Origin: DATFRY01 sp035489015
GTDB taxonomy: Bacteria > Myxococcota_A > Polyangia > Haliangiales > Haliangiaceae
NCBI GenBank assembly: GCA_035489015.1
Contig: DATHKR010000005.1
Coordinates: 60,766-124,765, forward strand
Direction of reading: 5' to 3'
Length of the DNA stretch: 64,000 nt
A program made the position numbers and the translations under genes. The notes below the pieces were generated by a model. The model saw only the letters and a program-made list of their open reading frames with translations, ran no database searches and was not told the origin of the DNA. Shown piece by piece: positions 55,586 to 64,000 of the stretch. The first letter of the stretch is position 1. Every line of letters starts with the position of its first letter.

Positions 55586-56836
55586 TCAGGGCGCGAGGGA
55601 GGCGAGCAGCAGGCGATCCCAGGCCGGCTCGACCGTCGAGATCGCTGCCAGGATGGCCAGCCCGATGCCGGCGGCTCCGGTCAGGAACCCGGGCTCGTCG
55701 ACCCGCTCGGCGTCCGGGGTGTCGCGGCGCGGGGGGTAGCGGAAGCCGGCCACGCCCTGGCCCGGGGAGCGCATCTCCAGCGTCCGGGCGAACCAGCGGC
55801 GAGAGGCGTCGGCGCAGGCCGCATCGCCGGTGCTCTGGTGGATGCGGTTGAACAGGTGGGCGACCCCGGCGGCGCCGTGGCAGAGCGCGGCGTCGACCAC
55901 GTCCGCGCGCGAGGCCGGCTGCGCCGCCGCGCGACGCGCGATCTGGAGCGCCACGTCATGAAGCGCCTCGTCGCCGGCCGCGCGCGCCGCGGCCAGGAGC
56001 GCGGCGGCGACGCCTGGATCGCCGTAGCACCACGCGAACCGCGCGGGCGCCGGGGCGATCCCGGGGCCGACGGCGATCGGGAAGAGCGAGCGCCCCTCGG
56101 GGCTGTCCAGCCTCTGGTCGAGCACCCAGGCGGTGGCCTCGCGCAGGAGCTCGCGCGCTCGCTCGCCCCCGACTCCGGCGGCGGCCATCCCGGCCAGCAC
56201 CGTCACCGCGGCGGGCACGCCGTGCGCCACACCCAGGTTGTAGTGGCCGTCCGGATGCTCGCTGCGGGTCGGCTCGATCAGGAGCTCGGGCGGGGTTCTC
56301 CAGGTCGCCCGCCCGTCCCGGCGCTCCGCCATCTCGATCATTCGATCGAGGATGAGCTCCAGGCACTCGCGGGCGGAGGGACGCGGCATCCGCTCGAGCG
56401 CGTAGACCGCGAGGCCGACGAGGCCGGTCACGAGGTCGTAGTCGCCGCGCCACGGCGACGCCGCCAGGAGCTCACGCAGCGCCTCGTCGATCGACGCGCT
56501 CGGGTCATCATCGGCTCCACCGAGGACGTGCTCGGCCGTCCACGCCACACCCGAGAAGCCCACGAAGAGCGACGAGTCGAGCAGCGCGGCCGCCACCCCG
56601 TCGAAGCCCGCGTCGAGCAGGCGGCCGGCCCGCTCCTCGTGCCCCTGTCCCGGGCGCACGCTGGCCAGATAGGCGAAGAACAGGCCGATTCCCGGGCCGC
56701 CTCCGGCGAGCGAGGTGGGGGAGACCGCCGAGATCCCGGCCAGCGCGTCCGCGATCTCGGTGACCACGTCCTCCGCTCGTGCGGCCAGCTCCCCGTCGAG
56801 GAGCTGGCCCCAGGCCGTGTCGCGCTCGCTCTCCAT
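55586..56836 (-). CDS. lanC: lanthionine cyclase LanC
   Basis: A 416-residue zinc enzyme of the alpha/alpha-toroid LanC family. It adds Cys thiols to dehydroamino acids to close (methyl)lanthionine rings. The GG-x-G-type repeats of the toroid are visible (SLAGGGPGIGLFFAYL, GDYDLVTGLVGLAVYAL, GHYNLGVAHGVPAAVTVLAG). The zinc ligands are Cys near 269 (WCYGDPG) and Cys-His near 317-318 (LCHGAAG). The gene is convergent with lanB, with only four bases between the stops, so it needs a separate promoter, probably in the 67-base gap before the RHS gene or from that gene. Confidence 0.95.
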   Translation of the reverse strand: MESERDTAWGQLLDGELAARAEDVVTEIADALAGISAVSPTSLAGGGPGIGLFFAYLASVRPGQGHEERAGRLLDAGFDGVAAALLDSSLFVGFSGVAWTAEHVLGGADDDPSASIDEALRELLAASPWRGDYDLVTGLVGLAVYALERMPRPSARECLELILDRMIEMAERRDGRATWRTPPELLIEPTRSEHPDGHYNLGVAHGVPAAVTVLAGMAAAGVGGERARELLREATAWVLDQRLDSPEGRSLFPIAVGPGIAPAPARFAWCYGDPGVAAALLAAARAAGDEALHDVALQIARRAAAQPASRADVVDAALCHGAAGVAHLFNRIHQSTGDAACADASRRWFARTLEMRSPGQGVAGFRYPPRRDTPDAERVDEPGFLTGAAGIGLAILAAISTVEPAWDRLLLASLAP

Positions 56837-56903
56837 CGCCGCCCTCGATCCACTCTACGCGGCAGCAGGCGGCATGCAACCGATCGAGAGATCGCGCGGA
56901 CCG

Positions 56904-59900
56904 TCAGTGGAGGATCTGCTCCTCGACCAGCCGCCACGGCGCCGCCCGCGCGCTGTCCAGACCATTCTCGATCTGCCGGCGGAGCTGGTTCTGGTCGAGC
57001 CAGGTCGCGATGGTCTGCTGGCGGCTGGCCAGGTACGGGTTTCTCAGGAGCGCCGCCGTGGTGACGTCGTAGAGGGAGCCGTACCGCATCATGGCGAGGT
57101 CGCGCACGTTGCCCAGGTAGCTGAGACCGACGCGGTCGGGGAGGGACTTCACCGCCTCGATGGACTTCGTCGCCCAGTCCCACTCGGGGCCGCTCATGTT
57201 GGCCCAGGACTCGACCTTCTGGCCGACGACCATCTTCGCCTCGGATATCAGGGCGCCGCTGTCGAGCGAGAGGTCGAAGGGGTCGTCCTCGGACACCGTC
57301 ACGTTCACGTACCAGAGGGAGATGGTGATGCTGACCGGCTCGTGGGGGCTGGTCAGCTTCTTCATCGCCGAGGTGACCAGCCCGTTCGCCAGCTGCGCGA
57401 GGTACTTGCTCCCGCTGGCCAGGCCGCTGGCGGCCCCTGCCACGGCGCCGGACGCCCCCGAGACGAAGCCCCTCACCAGGCCGTCCCCGAAGGCGGCCAT
57501 GAGGGCGTCGAAGTCGCGCTCGCCGGCCGCGTAATCCGCCACCACGCTCAGCGCCCCGCTGGTGAGCGCCCCCACGGCCAGGTTGACGGCCGCGTCCTTC
57601 ACCGTGGACAAGGTGATCGCGGTCGCCGTGGCGTAGCTGCCCAGCCCGGCGCTGAGGCACGCGCCGACCATGCCCACCCATGCTCCCCGGATCGCGTTGG
57701 TCCACGAGAAGTCGTCGAAGGCGTGGTCCGGGTCGGTGAAGATCTTGCCACCGGTGCCGCCGGCGACGAACCCGATGGTCGTCGCGATCGCCATCCCCAG
57801 GAGGAAGAGGACCTCGGCGACCCAGTGGCCGGACGGGTCGGTCAGGGTGACGGGGTTGTAGAGGGCGTAGGCGTAGCGGTTGAACGACGCCGACTTGAGC
57901 GGATCGCCGCCCAGCCGATCGTCCGCGCTGATGAACACCCCGAGCTCGGCGTCGTAGTAGCGAGCGTCGCTGTAGTAGAGGCCGGTCCCGTCGAGCTCCT
58001 TGCCGGTGAACTTCGGCCGCGACGCATCGGTCCCGCTCGAGGCGGGCAGCACCCGGCCGAACGGGTCGTACTCGATGCGGGTGACCTCGACGCCGGCGGC
58101 GTCGGTCACGACCGTGCTCGAACCGATGTGATTGGCGTGGAAGTGGAAGACGCCGCTGACCGGCACGCCCGCGCCGCTCGGCCCCGGCGTCATCGCGGCG
58201 CGCGCCACCCCGGGCGAGAGCCCGTAGGTCCCGAGCACCGCGAACGCGGTGGCCGCGGCCAGCAAGGCCAGGCCGGGCCGCCGCGCGCGCGAGCCACCGG
58301 GCCGCCGGCGGCGCAGGCCGATGACGAAGGCCGCGATCAGCGCGGCCAGCGAGCCGAGCAGGACCGCCCGGCCCAGCCAGCGGGCCACGGTCGCCGGCTC
58401 CACGCGCAGGAACACGCCGTGGGTGAGGCCCGCCATCAGCCCGGCGGCCGTGTCGGTGTCGAACATGCCGGCCAGGCCGCGCCTCGCCTGGTCGCGCACC
58501 AGGCTGGCCACCATCACCCCGTTGCTGGTGATCTGCGCCAGGGTGCCGGCCGGGCCGCGGACGTACTTGGTGTGGCGCGGGGCGCCGCCGCCCGCCGGCA
58601 CGAAGACCTCGTACTGCGACGAGACGTAGTAGGTCGTGCCGGTGGCGTCGGCCTTCTTCAGGCGGTGGCCGTTCTCGTCGTAGACGAAGGCGGCCTGGGT
58701 CGCGCCGTTCTTGTCGACGCTGGTCAGCCGATCGGCCACGTCCCAGTGATAGAGCCAGGCGTCGCTGCCCCGCGTCTTGGTCTCCATGTTGCCGTTGCCG
58801 TCGTAGGTCGCCGACAGCCCCTGCGTGCTGCCCACCACCTGGGTGCCCTTGCCGGGCGCCGGGTTGAACGAGAACACCTCGGTGCCGTTGCGGAGGAGCT
58901 GGTTGGCCGCCCCGTAGTCGCCGTACTGCAGCGTCCCGTAGAGGCCCGGGCTGGTGGCGGAGCCGAGCTCGCCGCGGTCGTTGTACGTGTAGGCCTGCGT
59001 GCGCGTCGGATCCAGGTGATCGTCGATGCGCTTCAGGTTGTAGACCTCGTTCCACACGTAGCCGTAGTCGAGGAGCTGCTTGGCCCCCGGCGGCGACTGC
59101 GAGCACGAGATCGGGTCGGGCAGGGCGGTGTGGAAGGTCTTCGCGCCCTCGAGCAGGCCGGTGTCGGCCTGGTAGGAGTAGCAGCTGGTCACGCCGTTCG
59201 AGTGGCGGAGCTGGCCCGGGTTGCCGCGCGCGTCGTGCCCGGTGTAGCGGGCGTAGGTGGTCTCGTCGCCGGGCAGCGCGCCGGCCTCGTGCAGGATGAT
59301 GCGCGCGACGTGGCCGGCCGGGGTGAGCTCGGTGCGGACGTCGGAGCCATCCGGGTAGACGCTGCGCACCAGCCGCCCGGCCGGATCGTGCTCGGCCGAC
59401 CAGTGGAACGCGTAGCCGTCGATCTCGAGCGCGACGTCGGTCTGGTGGCCGTAGGCGTCGTAGGCGAAGTCGAAGCGCGACTCGATCGCGCCGCCGCCGT
59501 CCTCGACCGTCAGGTGCGACAGCTGGCCCTTGCTGTGGAGCAGCGCCGGGTCGTCGTACTCGAAGGTCGACAGGCGGGTGAGCTGGCCGGCGGCGTCGAG
59601 GTAGCGCTTGGTCAGCGTGCGATCGAGCGCGTCGTAGGTCCGGGCGATCCGCTGACCCTTGCCGTCGGTCTCCTCGACCAGGTGGCCGCTGTCGTCGTAG
59701 ACGTAGCCGGTGGTGCCGGAGATGCTGCTCTCGACCCGCTCGGTCCGGCCGAGCCCGTCGCGGACGACCACGGTCTGCTCACCGCCCGGGCGGGTGGTGC
59801 GGGTCAGCCTGCCGAGGGCGTCGTACTGCATCGTGGTCGTCGCGTTCTCGCCGTCGAGGAGCGTGACCACGTTGCCGCGCCCGTCCAGGGTCTGCGTGCT

Positions 59901-62900
59901 GTGCGCCGTCAGCGGGTCGGTCCGCCGCACCTGGCGGGTGGCGTCGAGGTACTCGGTCTCGAGCTTCGCGCTGCCGGGCAGGGTGGCCGTCGTGATCCGC
60001 TTCTTCTCGTCGTAGAGGTAGGTGGTGAAGAGCGGCGTGTCGCCCTCGCGGTACGGCTGGCTGCTCTTCCACACGTGGTCGTAGTGGTCGTCGACGTACT
60101 GTTGGTCCACCCGGATCGGCTTGTTGTCGTAGCCGCCGCGGCTGCGCGTGCGGTAGAGGCGCCCGTACGCGTCGCGGAGCTCCTCCTTCCAGTCCCACTC
60201 GCCCGTCGTCCACGAGCGGCGCGAGAAGGCCTGGGTCACGAAGCCGGACTCGACATGCGCGGGGTCGCGGGTGACCCGGAACCGCTGCACCTCCACGGTC
60301 TGGCCCTGCGGGCTGGTCTGCGCGACCGCCGTGGTGCGCCCGTAGCCGTCGAGGGTCAGCCAGGTCTTGTCGCCGTTCGGGTCGCTCCGCTCCACCTCGG
60401 CGCCGAAGCGCGGGTCGAGCTTCCTCCCGCGGGTGTGGCCGAGCTGATCCACGGTGCCGGCGGCGAGCTGGTAGCCGTCGTAGAGGAGCTGGGTGATGCC
60501 GCTCTTCGGATCCGTGGAGGTGTTCGGGTTCCCGAACAGGTTGTACCCCTGCGTGACCCCGAGCCACTTCTGGTGCTGGTCGTCCCAGGTGCCCTCGAAG
60601 GTGAGGTTCCACTTGCCGTCGTACTCGAACCGCTTCTTCTCGAAGGTGGTGGTGCCGTCGCCGGTCGACTCGGTCTCCGCGTAGCCGAGCCGCCAGGCGG
60701 CCGGATCGTTGAAGTAGGTCTTGGCGGTCCGGAGGAGCGAGCCCGGCACCTGGTCGTCGAGCTGCCTGATGTTGCCGTGGGCGTCGTAGAGGTAGGTCAG
60801 CGTGCGTTCGTGGGTCTGGGCGTCGCAGACGTCGATGCGGTACTCGCGGTCGGTGCGGCTGTGCAGCCTGACGCCGAAGACGCCGGCGAGCGTGCCGCCG
60901 TTCTCGTAGTCGAACAGGGTGCGGGCCAGCGGACAGCCGAGGTTGCTCCCGCTGCGGGTCTGCTCCGCGAGGAGCCCGGCGTAGGGGAAGTCCTGCCGGT
61001 ACGTGCTGGTCAGGTAGGTGAGGTCGGTCTCGTCGCTCATGCGGATCTTCTCGAACCCCAGGAACCCGCGCCCCTCGAGATCGGTCCGCGCGTGCCAGTA
61101 GTGGTAGCTCGACTTCCGCGGGTTCTCGTTCACGCCGACCTGGGTCCGGGTGACCATCGAGACCAGGCGACGGCCCGACACGAAGTCGCGGACCGGATAG
61201 ACGGCGCCGGTGCCCTTGTCGTAGACCCCCTGGTACAGCATCGGCTGGTAGCCGACCTCGATCGACTGGCCGAGCCCGTCGACGACGCGCTCGATCGGAT
61301 CGTTCTTGCGCCCGAACAGCATGTGCGACTGGCCGTTCAGGTACACGTGGAGGACGTCATCGACACCGTCCTCGTTGAAGTCGCCGAGCAGGTGGGTGAC
61401 GTCGGCCATGCCGCCGAGCTGCGTGCTCTCGGTCAGGCTGACGCCATCGAGGCCGAGGTAGGCCGTCTTCTGGTGGGGGTCCGGGCCGCTGTCGGCGTCT
61501 TCCTCGCCGAGGTCGAAGGTGGTGAGGACGTCGTCCTTGCCGTCGCCGTTGAAGTTGGCCACCTCGATGTAGTCCCAGCGGCCGGGGGCGTCGCCGGTCG
61601 TCCCCCACGGGATCGGGATCGCCTGGCCGTCGACCGTCCGGGTGAAGGTCTGCGGGTTGACGATGACCGGCTTCAAGGTCCGCCCGGTCGACAGGACGAG
61701 CATGTAGCCCTCCTGGATGTCCACCGGGAAGATCTCGTCGGCGATCTTCTTGCGCCCGGTCAAGAGGAGGTCGCTGTAGCCGTCGCCGTTGAAGTCACCG
61801 ACCGCGACGTCGTAGCGCAGGTGCGGCCAGACTCCCGACCCGTGCTGGGTGAAGCCGTTCCCGTCGGACTGGAACAGCCGCCAGCGGGTGTGGCTGTTGC
61901 CGAGGTCATGGACCTGCTTGGCGACCACGAAGTCGACCCGGCCGTCTCCGTTGAAGTCTCCCGGGTGGAGGTGGAGGCTGGACGGATCGTCGTCGAAGTC
62001 GTTCCAGTCCGGCTCGGAACCGAAGGTGCCGCTGGCCGACTGGGTGAAGCCGGTGCCGTTCCACTTGAAGAGCCGCCAGCCCTCGTAGTTGTCCCAGCAG
62101 CTGAAGATGGTCGAGTGGCGCGCGGTGGTGAGCACGTCGCCGCGCCCGTCGCCGTCGAAGTCGCCCAGGTGGACCTCGTCGCCGTAGGAGAACTCGTCGC
62201 TGAGGGCGTTCGGTGTGGTGGCCAGCCCGGCCGGCGACCCCATGTAGACGCGCGCGCCGCCGAGCGCGGGGTCCTCCTTGCACGGGTCCAGGAGCTGGAC
62301 GAGGTCGGTGAAGCCATCCGCGTTGAGGTCGGTGGTGAACAGCTCGAGGCCGTTGTCCGAGTCCCATTGCTCCGGGTCCTGCCACTCCGACTTGGCGAAC
62401 CCGACGTCCGGGAAAAAGCCGGGCGTGCTGAGGCTGAGCTCGTAGTGGACGTCGTCCGGATCCCCCAGCTCCGGGTCGAACCAGACCCAGGCGGTGAGGT
62501 AGTCCAGCTTCCCGTCGCCGTTGAAGTCGCCGGAGAAGATGCGATCCACATCGACCCTCGGCATCGGCTGGGTGGTCGCGACATAGAAGGGCGGCTCGAA
62601 CACGCCGGGTTCGGCGGCCGCGGTGAAGTTCGTCGGCGGCAGGCAGGTGTTCCCGTCGCACTCGAGCATGCGAGACAGCACCTCGCGGCTGGTGGTCGGG
62701 CTCACCTGGTACTCGAACCGGTACTGCTTGGCCATGATCTCGCCCCCGCTGTACTGGGAGCCGAGGACGAACGTCTCGAGGCGGGCCAGGCGCTTGTCGA
62801 GGACGCGCCGGAAGCCGGCCATCCACTCGGGCACGGTGAGGGCGCGGTTCTCGTAGACGAAGCGCACCTCGCGCTGCGCGCTCCGGTCCGCATACGAGTT

Positions 62901-63959
62901 GAAGGTGTACTTCATGACGGCGGGCACGCACTGGTGCTCGCCGACCGCGGTGTACTCGATCGTCATCCGGTTGCCGCTGGGGTCGGTGACGCTGGTGATC
63001 GGCCACTCCATGCGCGCCGAGGTGGTCGGCGTGTTCAGGCGCGCGCAGAACGTCTGGTCGGGCTCGCCGTACCTCACCACCGTGCCGTTCCTGAGGGTGG
63101 CGCTGAGGGTGCACGGGCCGGCGGCGGTGATCGGCAGGGGCACGCCCGGCAGGACGATGGTCTCGTTGCAGGAGTCCTCGGCCTCGATCCGGGTCCAGGT
63201 CTCGTTCTCGGTCCGGTAGCGCGACCCGTCGGCCATGTAGTTGCCGCTGCCCTCCTTGATCAGGCGCATCCCGTCCAGGCACAGCCGGTCGGTGTCGCCG
63301 AGGGTCACCGTCCCGGCCACGCCGTCGGCGGCGACGGTGCGCTCGCACCGCTCGATCCGCGACAGGCCCGAGAGGACGAAGCCGACCCCGAGGAGGCCGC
63401 TTCTGTCGGTCTGGCTGCTGTAGGCGACCGACAGGCGGGGCTCGATGCCGCGGATGCCGGGCGGGACCTTGATCGGCACGGTGTAGGTGGCGGCGCCGTT
63501 GGAGTTGACGTCGAAGCTGGCGTCGATGGTGCCGACCGCCCCGCGCTCCTCGCGGGCCTCGGGGGTGGGGTCGCCGCCATACCGGTTGGGATCGATGCCG
63601 GCGATCACCGGGTTGGACGGCCCGCCCTCTCGCCCGCCGCCCACCGCGGTCACCACGTAGGTCGTGCGATCGGACGGGACGTGGGTGTACTGGGTGGCGC
63701 GCACCTCGGCGATCGTCTCGTAGCCGCGCTCGACGGCGACCTTGACCCGGTAGCTCTCCGCGCCGGTCGACGCCCGCCAGGTCAGCACCACCTCGCCCTC
63801 GCTGGTCGCCCGGGCGGCGAGATCGGCCGGCGGCGGTGGTCCGTCGAGCCCGCGCCCGACCACCGATGAGTCGTCCCCCTCACCGGCGCAGCCGGCGCCG
63901 AGGGCGGCGAGGACGGACAGCGACAGGGCGAGCGCAGACGCGGCCGGAGTTCGGTGCAT
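56904..63959 (-). CDS. giant SpvB/VCBS/RHS-repeat lipoprotein
   Basis: A 2351-residue secreted protein with a lipoprotein signal (LSVLAALGAGCAGEG). An Fn3-like domain lies at about 43-125. An SpvB-type domain starts at about 145 (VPPGIRGIEPRLSVAYSS). FG-GAP/VCBS repeats run from about 455 to 865 (FSGDFNGDGKLDYLTAW, VGDFNGDGYSDLLL). YD/RHS repeats run to about 1850, then the RHS core ARYYDAELGVFISADDRLGG near 2000 and DPSGHW near 2040. Two hydrophobic segments split by an Arg-rich stretch interrupt it at about 1860-1925. The last roughly 310 residues (Gly/Ala-rich, then polar) are the variable tip and match no toxin I know. No immunity gene is visible. Confidence 0.9.
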   Translation of the reverse strand: MHRTPAASALALSLSVLAALGAGCAGEGDDSSVVGRGLDGPPPPADLAARATSEGEVVLTWRASTGAESYRVKVAVERGYETIAEVRATQYTHVPSDRTTYVVTAVGGGREGGPSNPVIAGIDPNRYGGDPTPEAREERGAVGTIDASFDVNSNGAATYTVPIKVPPGIRGIEPRLSVAYSSQTDRSGLLGVGFVLSGLSRIERCERTVAADGVAGTVTLGDTDRLCLDGMRLIKEGSGNYMADGSRYRTENETWTRIEAEDSCNETIVLPGVPLPITAAGPCTLSATLRNGTVVRYGEPDQTFCARLNTPTTSARMEWPITSVTDPSGNRMTIEYTAVGEHQCVPAVMKYTFNSYADRSAQREVRFVYENRALTVPEWMAGFRRVLDKRLARLETFVLGSQYSGGEIMAKQYRFEYQVSPTTSREVLSRMLECDGNTCLPPTNFTAAAEPGVFEPPFYVATTQPMPRVDVDRIFSGDFNGDGKLDYLTAWVWFDPELGDPDDVHYELSLSTPGFFPDVGFAKSEWQDPEQWDSDNGLELFTTDLNADGFTDLVQLLDPCKEDPALGGARVYMGSPAGLATTPNALSDEFSYGDEVHLGDFDGDGRGDVLTTARHSTIFSCWDNYEGWRLFKWNGTGFTQSASGTFGSEPDWNDFDDDPSSLHLHPGDFNGDGRVDFVVAKQVHDLGNSHTRWRLFQSDGNGFTQHGSGVWPHLRYDVAVGDFNGDGYSDLLLTGRKKIADEIFPVDIQEGYMLVLSTGRTLKPVIVNPQTFTRTVDGQAIPIPWGTTGDAPGRWDYIEVANFNGDGKDDVLTTFDLGEEDADSGPDPHQKTAYLGLDGVSLTESTQLGGMADVTHLLGDFNEDGVDDVLHVYLNGQSHMLFGRKNDPIERVVDGLGQSIEVGYQPMLYQGVYDKGTGAVYPVRDFVSGRRLVSMVTRTQVGVNENPRKSSYHYWHARTDLEGRGFLGFEKIRMSDETDLTYLTSTYRQDFPYAGLLAEQTRSGSNLGCPLARTLFDYENGGTLAGVFGVRLHSRTDREYRIDVCDAQTHERTLTYLYDAHGNIRQLDDQVPGSLLRTAKTYFNDPAAWRLGYAETESTGDGTTTFEKKRFEYDGKWNLTFEGTWDDQHQKWLGVTQGYNLFGNPNTSTDPKSGITQLLYDGYQLAAGTVDQLGHTRGRKLDPRFGAEVERSDPNGDKTWLTLDGYGRTTAVAQTSPQGQTVEVQRFRVTRDPAHVESGFVTQAFSRRSWTTGEWDWKEELRDAYGRLYRTRSRGGYDNKPIRVDQQYVDDHYDHVWKSSQPYREGDTPLFTTYLYDEKKRITTATLPGSAKLETEYLDATRQVRRTDPLTAHSTQTLDGRGNVVTLLDGENATTTMQYDALGRLTRTTRPGGEQTVVVRDGLGRTERVESSISGTTGYVYDDSGHLVEETDGKGQRIARTYDALDRTLTKRYLDAAGQLTRLSTFEYDDPALLHSKGQLSHLTVEDGGGAIESRFDFAYDAYGHQTDVALEIDGYAFHWSAEHDPAGRLVRSVYPDGSDVRTELTPAGHVARIILHEAGALPGDETTYARYTGHDARGNPGQLRHSNGVTSCYSYQADTGLLEGAKTFHTALPDPISCSQSPPGAKQLLDYGYVWNEVYNLKRIDDHLDPTRTQAYTYNDRGELGSATSPGLYGTLQYGDYGAANQLLRNGTEVFSFNPAPGKGTQVVGSTQGLSATYDGNGNMETKTRGSDAWLYHWDVADRLTSVDKNGATQAAFVYDENGHRLKKADATGTTYYVSSQYEVFVPAGGGAPRHTKYVRGPAGTLAQITSNGVMVASLVRDQARRGLAGMFDTDTAAGLMAGLTHGVFLRVEPATVARWLGRAVLLGSLAALIAAFVIGLRRRRPGGSRARRPGLALLAAATAFAVLGTYGLSPGVARAAMTPGPSGAGVPVSGVFHFHANHIGSSTVVTDAAGVEVTRIEYDPFGRVLPASSGTDASRPKFTGKELDGTGLYYSDARYYDAELGVFISADDRLGGDPLKSASFNRYAYALYNPVTLTDPSGHWVAEVLFLLGMAIATTIGFVAGGTGGKIFTDPDHAFDDFSWTNAIRGAWVGMVGACLSAGLGSYATATAITLSTVKDAAVNLAVGALTSGALSVVADYAAGERDFDALMAAFGDGLVRGFVSGASGAVAGAASGLASGSKYLAQLANGLVTSAMKKLTSPHEPVSITISLWYVNVTVSEDDPFDLSLDSGALISEAKMVVGQKVESWANMSGPEWDWATKSIEAVKSLPDRVGLSYLGNVRDLAMMRYGSLYDVTTAALLRNPYLASRQQTIATWLDQNQLRRQIENGLDSARAAPWRLVEEQILH

Positions 63960-64000
63960 GCGGCAGGAACGACCGCCGCGGCGATTATTCCCCGAGGATC

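Noticed and set aside
56715..63869. A plus-strand open frame of 2384 codons
   Set aside because: It is antisense to the RHS gene and is low-complexity Val/Ala/Arg/Gly/His sequence without domains; the minus strand carries clear Fn3, VCBS and RHS motifs.

Overview
The window is very GC-rich and gene-dense. It carries multidomain Ser/Thr protein kinases, an FHA-sigma-54 activator, many lipoproteins, a large RHS protein and a split cell-wall cluster. Together these suggest a myxobacterium (Myxococcota, in the Haliangium/Polyangium direction); this is inferred from gene content and style, not from an rRNA. I see no tRNA, rRNA, insertion sequence, CRISPR array or replication origin.

Layout. 1-1902: a KefF-like/KefC-like potassium efflux pair (kefC cut by the window edge) and a DUF1993 gene. 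1903-3109: a gene-free stretch with a four-copy 24-bp dispersed repeat. 3110-6931: a GFA-family gene, a small secreted protein, a 49-bp tandem repeat, then ftsW-murG. 6932-19560: about 13 kb of unrelated genes separating ftsW-murG from murC-murB-ddl. These include two decayed gene ends, a TonB-receptor/lipoprotein island, two ferritin-like genes, an enoyl-CoA hydratase and a beta-helix lipoprotein. 19561-22854: murC-murB-ddl, tightly overlapped. 22862-39084: a signalling block with a kinase/ATPase gene translationally coupled to an FHA-sigma-54 activator, two more kinases, a phospholipase-A2-like Cys-rich lipoprotein, another lipoprotein and a large TPR protein. 39095-41308: a zinc-metallopeptidase lipoprotein. 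41358-46649: a five-gene catabolic operon (citryl-CoA-lyase-like, CoA transferase, VOC, MetE-like, FMN reductase) divergent from an IclR regulator, with two identical-arm palindromic operators between them. 46633-56836: a class I lanthipeptide locus. 56904-63959: a 2351-residue RHS lipoprotein.

The most interesting system is the lanthipeptide locus. Two tandem 74-residue precursors have double-glycine leaders and 42-residue cores with five aligned cysteines. Each is preceded by a good sigma-54 (-24/-12) promoter. They are followed by a full-length LanB and a convergent LanC. Divergently transcribed are a C39-peptidase ABC exporter and two different membrane-fusion proteins, one with an N-terminal GAF-like domain. 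LanB/LanC would dehydrate and cyclise the cores, the C39 domain would cut after Gly-Gly, and the ABC/fusion proteins would export the product. The duplicated unit keeps its leader and varies its core.

Two decayed gene ends (a LamG-domain tail at 7590-7700 and a frameshifted lipoprotein tail at 9840-10080) and a 32-bp direct repeat bracketing the TonB island suggest that the 13-kb interruption of the murein cluster is a recombination-prone region.
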